Below, in pieces: positions 8,218 through 15,422 of a DNA stretch of 17,742 nucleotides (positions within the stretch are counted from its first letter, which is position 1; each line of letters begins with the position of its first letter). A program made the translations under genes and the position numbers. The notes below the pieces were generated by a model that did not search any database, had not been told where the DNA came from, and saw only the letters and a program-made list of their open reading frames with translations. This DNA is from Gemmatimonadota bacterium (GTDB lineage Bacteria > 4572-55 > J002). The stretch is from contig RFFQ01000155.1 in assembly GCA_003697105.1 (NCBI GenBank), forward strand, positions 1 through 17,742, written 5' to 3'.

Positions 8218-8550
8218 TTAGGGTGCCGCCGCAGTCGCTACATTCGCATGGTAACCGGCTTTTTCCACAGCCGTAACCAGCTCCCGGGGAGTGACTTTTG
8301 CGGGCGCATACGTGATCACCGCCTGTTGGGATTCAAACGAAACCTTCGCCTCTACAACCCCCTCCGCTTCTACCAACGACTCCTGAATGTGCATTGCACA
8401 CCCTCCACAACTCATCCCGTTGACCTCTAAAATCAACGTTTCGGTCGGCAGATTCGCCCTCTCAGGAGCGTGATCTAAATAGAAGTACACACCCGCTGCG
8501 CCGCCGGCAAGAATCAAAATTCCCAGCCCAATTATCACCAATTTAGCCAT
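8218..8550 (-). CDS. Membrane-anchored HMA (heavy-metal-binding) domain protein
   Basis: This 110-aa protein has an N-terminal signal-anchor helix (about 3-25), a short linker and one HMA ferredoxin-like domain (about 38-103). The metal site is GMSCGGCAMHI with Cys48 and Cys51, and GYHANV sits near the C-terminus. The family (CopZ, MerP, N-termini of P-type ATPases) binds Cu(I), Hg or Zn. Here the domain would face the periplasm if the helix is a standard anchor, which is less common than a cytosolic chaperone. The frame opens with GTG at 8571 overlapping the Lrp stop (GTGA). The ATG at 8550 has a GAGGG site just upstream and begins a clean membrane anchor, so I chose it. The gene is co-transcribed with the Lrp/AsnC regulator; no metal ATPase is nearby. 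Confidence 0.8.
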   Translation of the reverse strand: MAKLVIIGLGILILAGGAAGVYFYLDHAPERANLPTETLILEVNGMSCGGCAMHIQESLVEAEGVVEAKVSFESQQAVITYAPAKVTPRELVTAVEKAGYHANVATAAAP

Positions 8551-8567
8551 AAGTCCCTCACTTTTAG

Positions 8568-9065
8568 TCACGTTGAATCAGAAGACGAATTTTGTTCCGG
8601 TGATGGTAAGTAAAATCGGGTTTCATTTTTTTTGGTAGAAAGTACAAAAGTGGAATGAATTTTTTGGATGCCATTGATTTGTGTCAGTTTCGCAAGCAAC
8701 AAATCTTCATAGGTCTGAATGTCTTTCACACAAACTTTCAGCAAAAAATCGGCATCTCCCGCCACATGATAACATGCCATGACTTCACGAATATTCTCAA
8801 CTTCGTGTAAAAACGCATCAATGGACGAATAGGCGTGTACACCCAAGGTGATGGAGACAAACACCGTTACGGCGCGATTCACTTTTTCAGGGTCAAGCAA
8901 CGCCACATACTTCTGGATAACGCCGTTGCGTTCCATTTTGCGGACACGTTCCAACACGGTGGTCGGTGCCAATCCTACTTCTGCGGCGAGTTGAGCATTC
9001 GTAATTCGCCCGTTTTCTTGTAAGATACTCAAAATCTGACGATCTGTATTATCCAGCTTGATCAT
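8568..9065 (-). CDS. Lrp/AsnC family transcriptional regulator
   Basis: The 165-aa protein starts LDNTDRQILSILQENGRITNAQLAAEVGLAPTTV in the usual AsnC-type winged helix (residues 4-50; recognition helix about 32-44). A RAM ligand-binding domain (about 66-145) follows, with the VAGDADFLLKV signature at 101-111. The family senses amino acids or related effectors and forms octamers. The C-terminus carries a short Ser-rich tail. Translation of the downstream HMA gene begins at or within about 20 nt of this stop, so the two form a unit. A near-consensus promoter with an adjacent 10-bp palindrome lies upstream and may allow autoregulation. The regulated amino acid or pathway cannot be inferred; pairing with a metal-binding protein is unusual for the family. 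Confidence 0.92.
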   Translation of the reverse strand: MIKLDNTDRQILSILQENGRITNAQLAAEVGLAPTTVLERVRKMERNGVIQKYVALLDPEKVNRAVTVFVSITLGVHAYSSIDAFLHEVENIREVMACYHVAGDADFLLKVCVKDIQTYEDLLLAKLTQINGIQKIHSTFVLSTKKNETRFYLPSPEQNSSSDST

Positions 9066-9093
9066 ACCCGTTTCTCACCCAAATTTCCGGTAA

Positions 9094-9103
9094 TGTGCGC
9101 ACA
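9094..9103 (-). promoter_or_regulatory. Palindrome TGTGCGCACA at the lrp-like promoter, candidate operator
   Basis: A perfect 10-bp palindrome lies at the predicted transcription start, one base past the -10 on the minus strand. Placement suits repression, for example autoregulation by the Lrp-like protein. The sequence does not match a classic Lrp box. Confidence 0.35.
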
Positions 9104-9132
9104 AAATTAGGCGAGATGATAGGTTGTGTCAA
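9104..9132 (-). promoter_or_regulatory. Near-consensus sigma-70 promoter of the Lrp-HMA operon
   Basis: Read on the minus strand, TTGACA (9132-9127) is followed by a 17-bp spacer and TAATTT (9109-9104). It overlaps nothing coding and lies 39 nt before the lrp-like start. Confidence 0.7.
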
Positions 9133-9143
9133 CAAAAAACCAC

Positions 9144-9172
9144 AAAAAAAACAGCGGATGCATTTCCGCTGT
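9144..9172 (-). terminator. Rho-independent terminator of the PKD lipoprotein gene
   Basis: On the minus strand ACAGCGGA (9172-9165) pairs with TCCGCTGT (9158-9151) around a 6-nt loop, followed by a T-run (9150-9144). It lies 34 nt after the lipoprotein stop and just upstream of the Lrp promoter, insulating the two units. Confidence 0.88.
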
Positions 9173-9205
9173 TAGGAGGGATAAATTCGGGTAAATTTCG
9201 CGCCG

Positions 9206-10363
9206 TTACTCCGTCAAATAAAAGCGCCCCCGGTACATTTCGCTGGTTACCGCCAGTTGAGAATAAGTGTATAAATACCATTCCACATAAGTGGTAATAT
9301 CCTCGTCTCGCGTACCAATGATCATCCAGCGATAGGTATGTCCCGGAGTGAGCAAATTCGGTGAATTTTCAAAGGGGTAATCATAGTAGGTTTGATTGAT
9401 GGGAGCATGATCTTTCTCTGAGGGATAAGCATCGATCAACGTGCCATCGGTCTCATCAAAAATGAGCATAACATAGCGATACCGTCCGGCAGAATCAGGA
9501 GCTTCCCAGTGAAAGCGGCGCGGAAAATCGGTTTGAAAGCTTAAGGTTTGATTTTCACGCCAGGGTATCCCCGCAGAACCCCCATCAAGCAGACGAATAG
9601 CATCCGCCAATTCAATGGTATCCACCCCTACCGTCTGATTTTCCACAGTAACGATTTCCGTGAAAGTACGAGATTGACCACTTAAAAACTGGAAACGTTT
9701 TTGACGCCACGAATAGCGGACATACTGCACCCGCTGGTCTGCGGCTTCTAATCCGGTCACAATCATGTACGTCTGACCTACGGGGAGTTCCGTTTGCCCG
9801 AGGGTCTGCTGGAAAAAAATATCACCGTCTTGATCTGTCCAGCCGTGTGCTCCCAGCGTACCCACGATTTCGGAAAGCTCCACTTGAGCGAATGTTTCTG
9901 GTGGAATGCCGCTCGCCGGATAATCGGTCAAGGCGAACACCTGCATCACATTTATCGTTTCCGGTAAAAGTACCGGCACATGAATCAGGTTCGGGTACAG
10001 GCTACTTACGGTAATTCGGAGATGTGCCCGGTGCGACAAACCAGCATCATCCTGCACATTTAAAGTCGAATGAAACGTACCGGTACGGGTAAATTTATAG
10101 GCTAAATCGCCGGTAGTAGTGGAAGTCCAATCAAAAATAAGGTCACCGTCAAAATCCCATGAATAGCGGACGATTTCTCCATCCGGGTCCGTTGAGCCTG
10201 CGGTAGAAAACTGCACCCACAAGGGGATCAGCCCACTATCGGGGCTAGCAGTAGCGACTGCAACCGGCGGTTGGGGGGTACTACCCTCATCCTTATCACA
10301 CGCGGCGAGTACCAAAACAAGCACCCATAAACTGGGCAACCAAATGAGATACACCAATTTCAT
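9206..10363 (-). CDS. PKD-domain lipoprotein, function unknown
   Basis: The 385-aa protein has a lipoprotein signal peptide: a hydrophobic core (about 4-20) then the lipobox LAAC with lipidated Cys22. Residue +2 after the cysteine is Asp, the inner-membrane retention signal in E. coli. A PKD beta-sandwich domain (about 33-120) is recognised by PPVAVATASPDSG, STDPDGEIVRYSWDFDGD and FTRTGTFHSTLNVQDDAG. The C-terminal ~260 residues are not a family I recognise. They are rich in aromatic and beta-type sequence, and the YPFENSPNLLTPGHTYRWMI region resembles the fibronectin-like tails of carbohydrate or surface proteins. It likely acts at the cell surface or in the periplasm in binding or adhesion. 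It is monocistronic, with GAAAGG before the ATG and its own terminator. It is divergent from the HTH regulator at 10573. Confidence 0.75.
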   Translation of the reverse strand: MKLVYLIWLPSLWVLVLVLAACDKDEGSTPQPPVAVATASPDSGLIPLWVQFSTAGSTDPDGEIVRYSWDFDGDLIFDWTSTTTGDLAYKFTRTGTFHSTLNVQDDAGLSHRAHLRITVSSLYPNLIHVPVLLPETINVMQVFALTDYPASGIPPETFAQVELSEIVGTLGAHGWTDQDGDIFFQQTLGQTELPVGQTYMIVTGLEAADQRVQYVRYSWRQKRFQFLSGQSRTFTEIVTVENQTVGVDTIELADAIRLLDGGSAGIPWRENQTLSFQTDFPRRFHWEAPDSAGRYRYVMLIFDETDGTLIDAYPSEKDHAPINQTYYDYPFENSPNLLTPGHTYRWMIIGTRDEDITTYVEWYLYTYSQLAVTSEMYRGRFYLTE

Positions 10364-10401
10364 CAGAATACCTTTCGTAGAAAGGGATTAAAGACATTGA
10401 T

Positions 10402-10428
10402 TTTTGCATCAAGACGGTAAATGCAAAA
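10402..10428. promoter_or_regulatory. Inverted repeat in the divergent lipoprotein/HTH control region
   Basis: TTTTGCAT (10402-10409) and ATGCAAAA (10421-10428) form an 8-bp perfect inverted repeat with an 11-bp spacer, 39 nt upstream of the lipoprotein start. The shape and position suit an operator; the divergent HTH protein is an obvious candidate binder. Confidence 0.35.
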
Positions 10429-10572
10429 GCTAGACCTTAAATATTCCATAACCAAACCCCAACAAGCATCATATAAATGCCAATCCACAACAAAAATCGG
10501 TTGACGCAAGACCACATTTCAAGTTACTTATGAGAAACCAAATCACAACCTTCTCACATGGGGGAAATCATT
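10429..10572 (+). other. AT-rich leader upstream of the HTH regulator
   Basis: TTGACG at 10501-10506 could be a -35, but the expected -10 (TTACTT after 17 bp) is poor. GGGGGAA just before the ATG at 10573 is the ribosome binding site. No small gene or terminator is seen. Confidence 0.3.
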
Positions 10573-11517
10573 ATGAAAACGAATCCAAAGCGCTATTTAG
10601 CGGAATATTTGAAGTCCGAACGCATCAAACGTGGGAATTTATCCACACCTAAATATTTAGAAAAGTACCCGGAAGTGCCCATCTCCAAAGGCTATTACAA
10701 TGAATTGGAAAGCGGGCGGCAGATGATCAAATTTGATAATGCTGAAGCATTGTGTCAGGGGTTAAAACTGAATCGCGAGGAATTTTATTACTATTTGCTC
10801 AAAGATGTGTTGCCCGAAGATGTGTTTAACACGCTGATCCGAACCGTACCACAAAGCACCTTAGTGGAAGAACCTACCGCGATGGTCGATCAACTAAAAG
10901 ATGAGATTTCTGATTTACTAAAAGCCTACGAGAAAGAAACCGAAAAAACCTTTTATACTAGCGGTGAAGATACGTTAGATTATCTGGATCGGGCACCAGT
11001 GGAAGAAACTTTTCCATTGCTGAATTTTGTCTATTCCAAAGATGAATGTACCATGCAAGAATTGATCGAAGTGGGGCAGAAATTTGGCATAAGTGAAGCA
11101 CGGGTTTGTGAAATTTTGGACGATTTTGGCACCTATCACATTGCGCGGCAAATTCCACGCACGGACAAAATCACGCGCTACCGTAAAACACTCTATTTAC
11201 CCCCCACTGAAAAAGGGGATCGGGTAAAAAAGAAGTATCTTAAATATGAATTCGACCGGGTCACGTCATCGCCAGATCGCGCGGTTACCATTGGAGCAGG
11301 TAAGAATTTTATCAATGCTAAGTTTATTTGCATCAAAGATGAGCATTTGGTTTTAATTTACAAACTCATTACCAAATTGATGGCAACTTTGGATGCTAAA
11401 GATACCATCCTCACGGAACGGGATATCCATCCCTACTTTTTTTCGATCATTTTTTCCTCTCGTGAAGAATACATGACGGCATCAGTGACCGAAGCTCATC
11501 CCACACATTCCCCCTAA
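10573..11517 (+). CDS. Uncharacterised regulator with XRE-like HTH and second winged-HTH-like region
   Basis: I do not recognise a named family. The 314-aa protein starts with an XRE/Cro-like helix-turn-helix (about 5-75). Its signs are ISKGYYNELESGRQ, followed by NAEALCQGLKLNREEF, typical of recognition helix and helix 5. A charged, possibly coiled-coil linker (103-127) leads to a second HTH-like stretch (147-190; MQELIEVGQKFGISEARVCEIL). The C-terminal ~120 residues are alpha/beta and could be a ligand or dimer domain. The layout resembles the TIGR02147 type of HTH protein in general shape only. The ATG at 10573 follows GGGGGAAA at good spacing; an in-frame ATG at 10558 would put that site inside the gene. 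It is divergent from the PKD lipoprotein, which it may control, and ends in a strong terminator. Confidence 0.65.
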   Translation: MKTNPKRYLAEYLKSERIKRGNLSTPKYLEKYPEVPISKGYYNELESGRQMIKFDNAEALCQGLKLNREEFYYYLLKDVLPEDVFNTLIRTVPQSTLVEEPTAMVDQLKDEISDLLKAYEKETEKTFYTSGEDTLDYLDRAPVEETFPLLNFVYSKDECTMQELIEVGQKFGISEARVCEILDDFGTYHIARQIPRTDKITRYRKTLYLPPTEKGDRVKKKYLKYEFDRVTSSPDRAVTIGAGKNFINAKFICIKDEHLVLIYKLITKLMATLDAKDTILTERDIHPYFFSIIFSSREEYMTASVTEAHPTHSP

Positions 11518-11523
11518 ACCAGA

Positions 11524-11560
11524 AAAGCAGGTACGAATGTCAGTGGATCGTACCTGCTTT
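11524..11560. terminator. 13-bp terminator hairpin between convergent genes
   Basis: AAAGCAGGTACGA (11524-11536) pairs perfectly with TCGTACCTGCTTT (11548-11560) around an 11-nt loop. The A/T ends supply a short T-tract in both directions, so it probably ends both the HTH gene and the ackA operon. Confidence 0.8.
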
Positions 11561-11584
11561 CCGCCAACCGTCATAGGGTTCGGT

Positions 11585-12817
11585 TTACAGCACGCCTTCC
11601 ATACAGCGTACTGTATCCCGGGCAATAACGAGTTCCTCATTTGTGGGCACGACAAACGTGCGGACGGTTGCGCCCTCTGCTGTAATGTCACCTTCCCGAC
11701 CTAGAATTTCCCGATTTTGCACCGGGTCAATGCGGATGCCCATAAAATCAAGACCATGTGTGGCGACTTCCCGCACTTGCCACGCGTTTTCGCCAATCCC
11801 ACCGGTAAACACGACCACATCTGCTCCACCCAGCACACCCATATAGGCACTGATGTACTTTTTCACCCGATAGCAAAACATATCAAACGCCAGGCGTGCC
11901 CGATTGACACCTTCTGTTTCGTTATCCATTACTTCTATAATCTCCCGTAAGTCATTGGAAATGCCCGATACACCGTACAACCCACTGTGTTTATTCATCA
12001 TGGTATCTGCCTGATGTAAACTAAGGTCTTCTTTCGCCATGATGTGCAAAATCACGGCGGGGTCGAGGTCGCCGGTGCGTGTGCCCATCATCAAGCCTTC
12101 TAGTGGTGTGATCCCCATCGAGGTATCTACGGATTTACCATGGTCAATCGCACAGATACTACACCCGTTACCCAAATGAACCGTAATGATCTTTAATTTT
12201 TCACGAGGAATACCGATCAATTGCCCCACCCGGAACGAGACAAACCGGTGCGATGTACCGTGAAACCCGTAACGACGAATTTTATACTTCCGGTAAAAGT
12301 AGTACGGTAGCGGATAAATATAGGCATAAGGCGGCATGGAATGATGAAAACCGGTATCAAAAACCCCCACATGTGCCACATTCGGGAAAAATTCTTTGGC
12401 AATCCGCACTCCTTTTAAGTTTTGGGGGTTGTGTAACGGCGCAAATTCAGAGCACTCATCCACTTGTTTTTCGACTTCCTCATCAATCAGAATGGATTTG
12501 GAGAAGACTTCAGCACCATGCACTAAACGGTGACCGACCCCGGCGATTTCCTCCAAGCTTTCCAAAATGTGCGGGGAATCCCCCGTCAAAACATCGATAA
12601 TTTTTTTGAGGGCTTCGGTATGATCCAAAATTTCCACCACATCTTTATACGATTCCCCATTATATGTGTAGCGAATCTGAGAGCCGGGCAAACCGATTTT
12701 TTCGACCAAACCCCGTACAATGCTATAATCCGCACCCTGCTGGATCAATTCTAGGTCGGTTTCAATGACATCAAATTTAATCGAGGAACTACCACAATTG
12801 AGTGTTAAGATTTTCAT
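11585..12817 (-). CDS. ackA: Acetate kinase
   Basis: AckA interconverts acetyl phosphate plus ADP and acetate plus ATP in the cytoplasm. The 410-aa length is typical. Signatures are NCGSSSIKF at the N-terminus, VFDTGFHHSMP, GFHGTSH, MGTRTGDLDP and FTGGIGEN. By the numbering of the Methanosarcina enzyme plus six, catalytic Arg97, His129, Asp154, His186 and Arg247 are all present. The acetyl-pocket residues Val99, Leu128, Phe185 and Pro238 also match, so acetate is the likely substrate, not butyrate. No phosphotransacetylase is in the window. The ATG overlaps the stop of the upstream dehydrogenase-like gene by 4 bp (ATGA), with GGGGAG inside that gene as ribosome binding site, so the two are co-translated. 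Confidence 0.96.
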   Translation of the reverse strand: MKILTLNCGSSSIKFDVIETDLELIQQGADYSIVRGLVEKIGLPGSQIRYTYNGESYKDVVEILDHTEALKKIIDVLTGDSPHILESLEEIAGVGHRLVHGAEVFSKSILIDEEVEKQVDECSEFAPLHNPQNLKGVRIAKEFFPNVAHVGVFDTGFHHSMPPYAYIYPLPYYFYRKYKIRRYGFHGTSHRFVSFRVGQLIGIPREKLKIITVHLGNGCSICAIDHGKSVDTSMGITPLEGLMMGTRTGDLDPAVILHIMAKEDLSLHQADTMMNKHSGLYGVSGISNDLREIIEVMDNETEGVNRARLAFDMFCYRVKKYISAYMGVLGGADVVVFTGGIGENAWQVREVATHGLDFMGIRIDPVQNREILGREGDITAEGATVRTFVVPTNEELVIARDTVRCMEGVL

Positions 12818-13689
12818 ACAATTTTCTCCCCTTTTTCATTATATTTATAAAACCCTTCTCCAGTTTTTCGCCCTAACTTATTGGCACGAATCATTTTACG
12901 TAATAACGGACATGGTCGATAGCGAGATTCTCCCAATTCTTTGAAAAGATGTTCCATCCACGCCAAAACAGTATGTAATCCGATAGAATCTGCAAGTTCC
13001 AAGGGACCCATATGGAGGTCGTACCCTAATCGCATCGCTTTGTCCACATCCTCAATAGTAGCAATGCCTTCCATCACAATGTGCATGGCTTCATTCAAAA
13101 AAGGAACAATTGCTCGCGTGGTGATATAACCGGGGTATTCAAAGACTTCCACCGCCTCTTTTTTCAGCGTTTGGACAAAATCACGCGCCACCTGAATCGC
13201 CCGGTCACTTGTATTTAAGCCCCGCACCACCTCTACCACTTTCCGGTCTGGCACGGGATAGTGAAAATGCAAGCCAACCAACCGATCCACATTTTCCAAC
13301 TTAGAGGATAGGTCGGTCACAGAAAGCACACCGGTATTCGTGGCAATGATGATCTCTTTTGGAATAATCATTTTTAATCGCTCGACAATTGAAACTTTTA
13401 CGTCGTAGATTTCCGGTGTGCAATCCAACACAAAATCCACATCCGCCAGATCATGTAGATCGATGGTATATTCAATCCGGCTGAGAATCGAGCGCTTGTC
13501 AGATTCCGTTATCCCCCATTTGGCAATCTCCCGGTCTAACGATTCGCTTAATTGTTCCTTAGAAAAAGTGGCGGATGGCTCATCTTTTTCAACAATAATG
13601 ACATGAATCCCTAATTGAGCCGCATTGCAGGCGACCCCGCCACCCATCACACCACCACCAATAATACCAATCCGTTTGAACTCCATCAT
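12814..13689 (-). CDS. 3-hydroxyacyl-CoA dehydrogenase family protein with altered active site
   Basis: The 291-aa protein has the short-chain HADH/Hbd layout. The NAD-binding Rossmann motif is GIIGGGVMGGGVA (8-20), and the C-terminal helical domain has GPLELADSIGL and the hallmark GRKTGEGFYKY. Aligned without gaps to human HADH, the His-Glu pair is kept (His141 = His158, Glu153 = Glu170). Ser137 is replaced by Gly120 (NTG instead of NTS), Asn208 by Thr191 (GYITTR instead of GFxxNR) and Asn161 by Tyr144 (HFHYP instead of HFFNP). It may oxidise an unusual hydroxyacyl substrate, or have lost the classical reaction. It overlaps ackA by 4 bp. GGAGG at 13699-13695 precedes tandem ATG codons (13689, 13686); either may be used. 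The fold call is firm, the substrate unknown. Confidence 0.85.
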   Translation of the reverse strand: MMEFKRIGIIGGGVMGGGVACNAAQLGIHVIIVEKDEPSATFSKEQLSESLDREIAKWGITESDKRSILSRIEYTIDLHDLADVDFVLDCTPEIYDVKVSIVERLKMIIPKEIIIATNTGVLSVTDLSSKLENVDRLVGLHFHYPVPDRKVVEVVRGLNTSDRAIQVARDFVQTLKKEAVEVFEYPGYITTRAIVPFLNEAMHIVMEGIATIEDVDKAMRLGYDLHMGPLELADSIGLHTVLAWMEHLFKELGESRYRPCPLLRKMIRANKLGRKTGEGFYKYNEKGEKIV

Positions 13690-14155
13690 AGAAGCCTCCT
13701 CTCAGGTAATATAGTATAAATAAATACGCTTGAAACATAATGCTTATCTGCCGTGAATATAATCACTTTAAAAGCATTTCGCCAGATAAAAAGAACTGGT
13801 TATCTAAAATAAAGCACTCCCCAATTTGTTTGTCGCTCAAAGGTTCACTAAGCGGATATTACGCCCGAATACCCTTATGTTCGCTAATTTTCAAATTTTG
13901 GTGGGGCAATCTGTGGATTATAAAGGGGGTCGATTCTAAGGGTAAACCAAGATTTACTTAAAAATAACCATTAACTAATTGAAAATAAATAAGTTATACG
14001 AACACGTGAACATGGAATTATGAATGTGAACAAAAATTTCAACGAAGCAACCACTCAGTTTAATGTGGGATAAACGGAAAAATTATGTAAATTTTATTAT
14101 AAAAATCGCTAACCAAGGAACGGTAGAAAGTCGCGTTGAAATTATGTAAATTTTA
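13690..14155. other. AT-rich intergenic region
   Basis: The 466 bp separate two minus-strand operons. The part next to 13690 must carry the dehydrogenase-ackA promoter; TATACT and TATATT on the minus strand at about 13720-13711 are possible -10 boxes, without a good -35. A 73-codon plus-strand frame (13740-13961) has no ribosome binding site and no recognisable features and is probably not a gene. The far end holds the 31-bp direct repeats. No terminator hairpin for waaA is seen. Confidence 0.4.
14080..14110. repeat. 31-bp direct repeat, copy 1
   Basis: Identical over 31 bp to 14139-14169, with 28 bp between (period 59). This AT-rich copy (core GTAAATTTTATTATAAAAAT) lies outside the waaA coding sequence. 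Confidence 0.9.
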
Positions 14156-14169
14156 TTATAAAAATCGCT
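14139..14169. repeat. 31-bp direct repeat, copy 2, spanning the waaA stop
   Basis: This copy contains the last codons and TAA stop of waaA (minus strand, stop at 14158-14156) plus 17 bp beyond. Copy 1 could therefore be a duplicated gene end. Confidence 0.9.
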
Positions 14170-15409
14170 CAATCTGCTGGATGACCCGCCGGGTAACCCC
14201 TTGTTGAGCCGCCACCACCTGGCGAGCCTGCTCACCAGCAAGTTGACGATGTTCTAGATCCGACAGCAAATGCAACGCAATTCGTCCCAATTCGCCGCTA
14301 TCCCGCACGCAAAACCCCCCACTTTGGGCTTGTAACATCTCGGCGGCGAGTCGCACATTTGCCGTATATTCCCCAAATAAGACCGGCACCCCGAGCGCCG
14401 CCGGCTCCAACAGATTATGACCCCCAATAGGCACAAGCGTTCCCCCAACAAATGCGACATCCCCGGCGGCATACGCCAGTTGCAACTCCCCCATGGTGTC
14501 GAGCAGTAAGACGGGCGTCGAAAGACTCCCAGAATGTTGTGTACGGCAAGTAAATCCAACCCCGGCATCGTTCACCAATCTGGAAATCTCTTCTACGCGA
14601 TCCAGATGGCGCGGAGCAATCACCAAAATGGCGTTTGGAAGTTGGGCTCGAATAATATCAAATGCTGCTAACACAAGCGCTTCTTCCCCTGGACGAGTAC
14701 TGCCAGCAACAAAGACGGGAGCATCTGGGGGTAACCCAAACGCCTGTCGTGCCTGAGTGCGGTCCCGATTCAGGAGTTTCTGATCCGATTTGGTACTTCC
14801 CACGACGTGTACCCGTTCTGGAGGCGCACCCAACTCAATGACCCGTTCGGCATCAATGGCGGTTTGCATCAACAGCGCATCTATTTTTTTAAGAATGGAT
14901 GAAAAAACCCATTTTACCAACCGGTAACGCTGGATCGTCCGGTCTGAAATGCGACCGTTTAGGATAATAATCTTACTACCCGCCCGGTGACATTGATCGA
15001 TCAGATTGGGCCACAGTTCGGTTTCAGCAATAATGAAGAGGGCTGGTTGAATCTGCCAGACCGCCACCCGGCAGGCCCACTTAAAATCGAGTGGAATGAA
15101 AAAGAGGTGGTCTAGGGTATCCCCCAACTCGTTACGAGCCGTCTCTTGTCCAGTAGCCGTCATCGTCGAAAGCACCATCAAGCGGTTGGGATATTGCTCT
15201 CGCATTTCTCGAATGACCGGTGAAATTCCGCGTACTTCTCCCACAGAGGCGGCATGAAACCACAGGGGTCGAGCCCGTCCGGCATTGCGAACAAATCCGG
15301 TATTTCCGGCACGTTGCTTCCATTCAACAGGGTTGCGCCATTGCTGGATCAGTAGATAAGGGAGTCCAAACAAAGTCAATATCGTCAGGAGAATATTATA
15401 AAACCACAT
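14156..15409 (-). CDS. waaA: 3-deoxy-D-manno-octulosonic acid (Kdo) transferase, GT30
   Basis: WaaA moves Kdo from CMP-Kdo onto the lipid A precursor, at the inner membrane's cytoplasmic face. The 417-aa protein has an N-terminal membrane anchor (about 4-22). FHAASVGEVRG follows, with Glu58 at the catalytic-base position. ETELWPNL (128-135) is the linker signature. GSTRPGEE, VIAPRH and VGGTLVPIGGHNLLEPAALGVPVLFG are the CMP-Kdo side. It is the second gene of a minus-strand pair, 13 nt after the LPLAT stop, with no strong ribosome binding site, so it may be translated by coupling. Its last codons fall inside a 31-bp direct repeat. Whether it adds one or more Kdo residues cannot be told. Confidence 0.96.
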   Translation of the reverse strand: MWFYNILLTILTLFGLPYLLIQQWRNPVEWKQRAGNTGFVRNAGRARPLWFHAASVGEVRGISPVIREMREQYPNRLMVLSTMTATGQETARNELGDTLDHLFFIPLDFKWACRVAVWQIQPALFIIAETELWPNLIDQCHRAGSKIIILNGRISDRTIQRYRLVKWVFSSILKKIDALLMQTAIDAERVIELGAPPERVHVVGSTKSDQKLLNRDRTQARQAFGLPPDAPVFVAGSTRPGEEALVLAAFDIIRAQLPNAILVIAPRHLDRVEEISRLVNDAGVGFTCRTQHSGSLSTPVLLLDTMGELQLAYAAGDVAFVGGTLVPIGGHNLLEPAALGVPVLFGEYTANVRLAAEMLQAQSGGFCVRDSGELGRIALHLLSDLEHRQLAGEQARQVVAAQQGVTRRVIQQIERFL

Positions 15410-15422
15410 GAGACTATCCGAT

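Noticed and set aside
8551-8571. GTG start at 8571 for the HMA protein
   Set aside because: The ATG at 8550 has a GAGGG site and begins a clean membrane anchor; the GTG would add seven non-conserved residues. It cannot be fully excluded.
13740-13961. 73-codon plus-strand frame in the AT-rich gap
   Set aside because: No ribosome binding site, no recognisable motif and unusual composition; most likely chance.
14080-14169. Two 31-bp repeats with a 28-bp spacer as a minimal CRISPR array
   Set aside because: One copy encodes the end of waaA, the repeat is AT-only in its core with no CRISPR-like stem, there are just two copies, and no cas gene is near.
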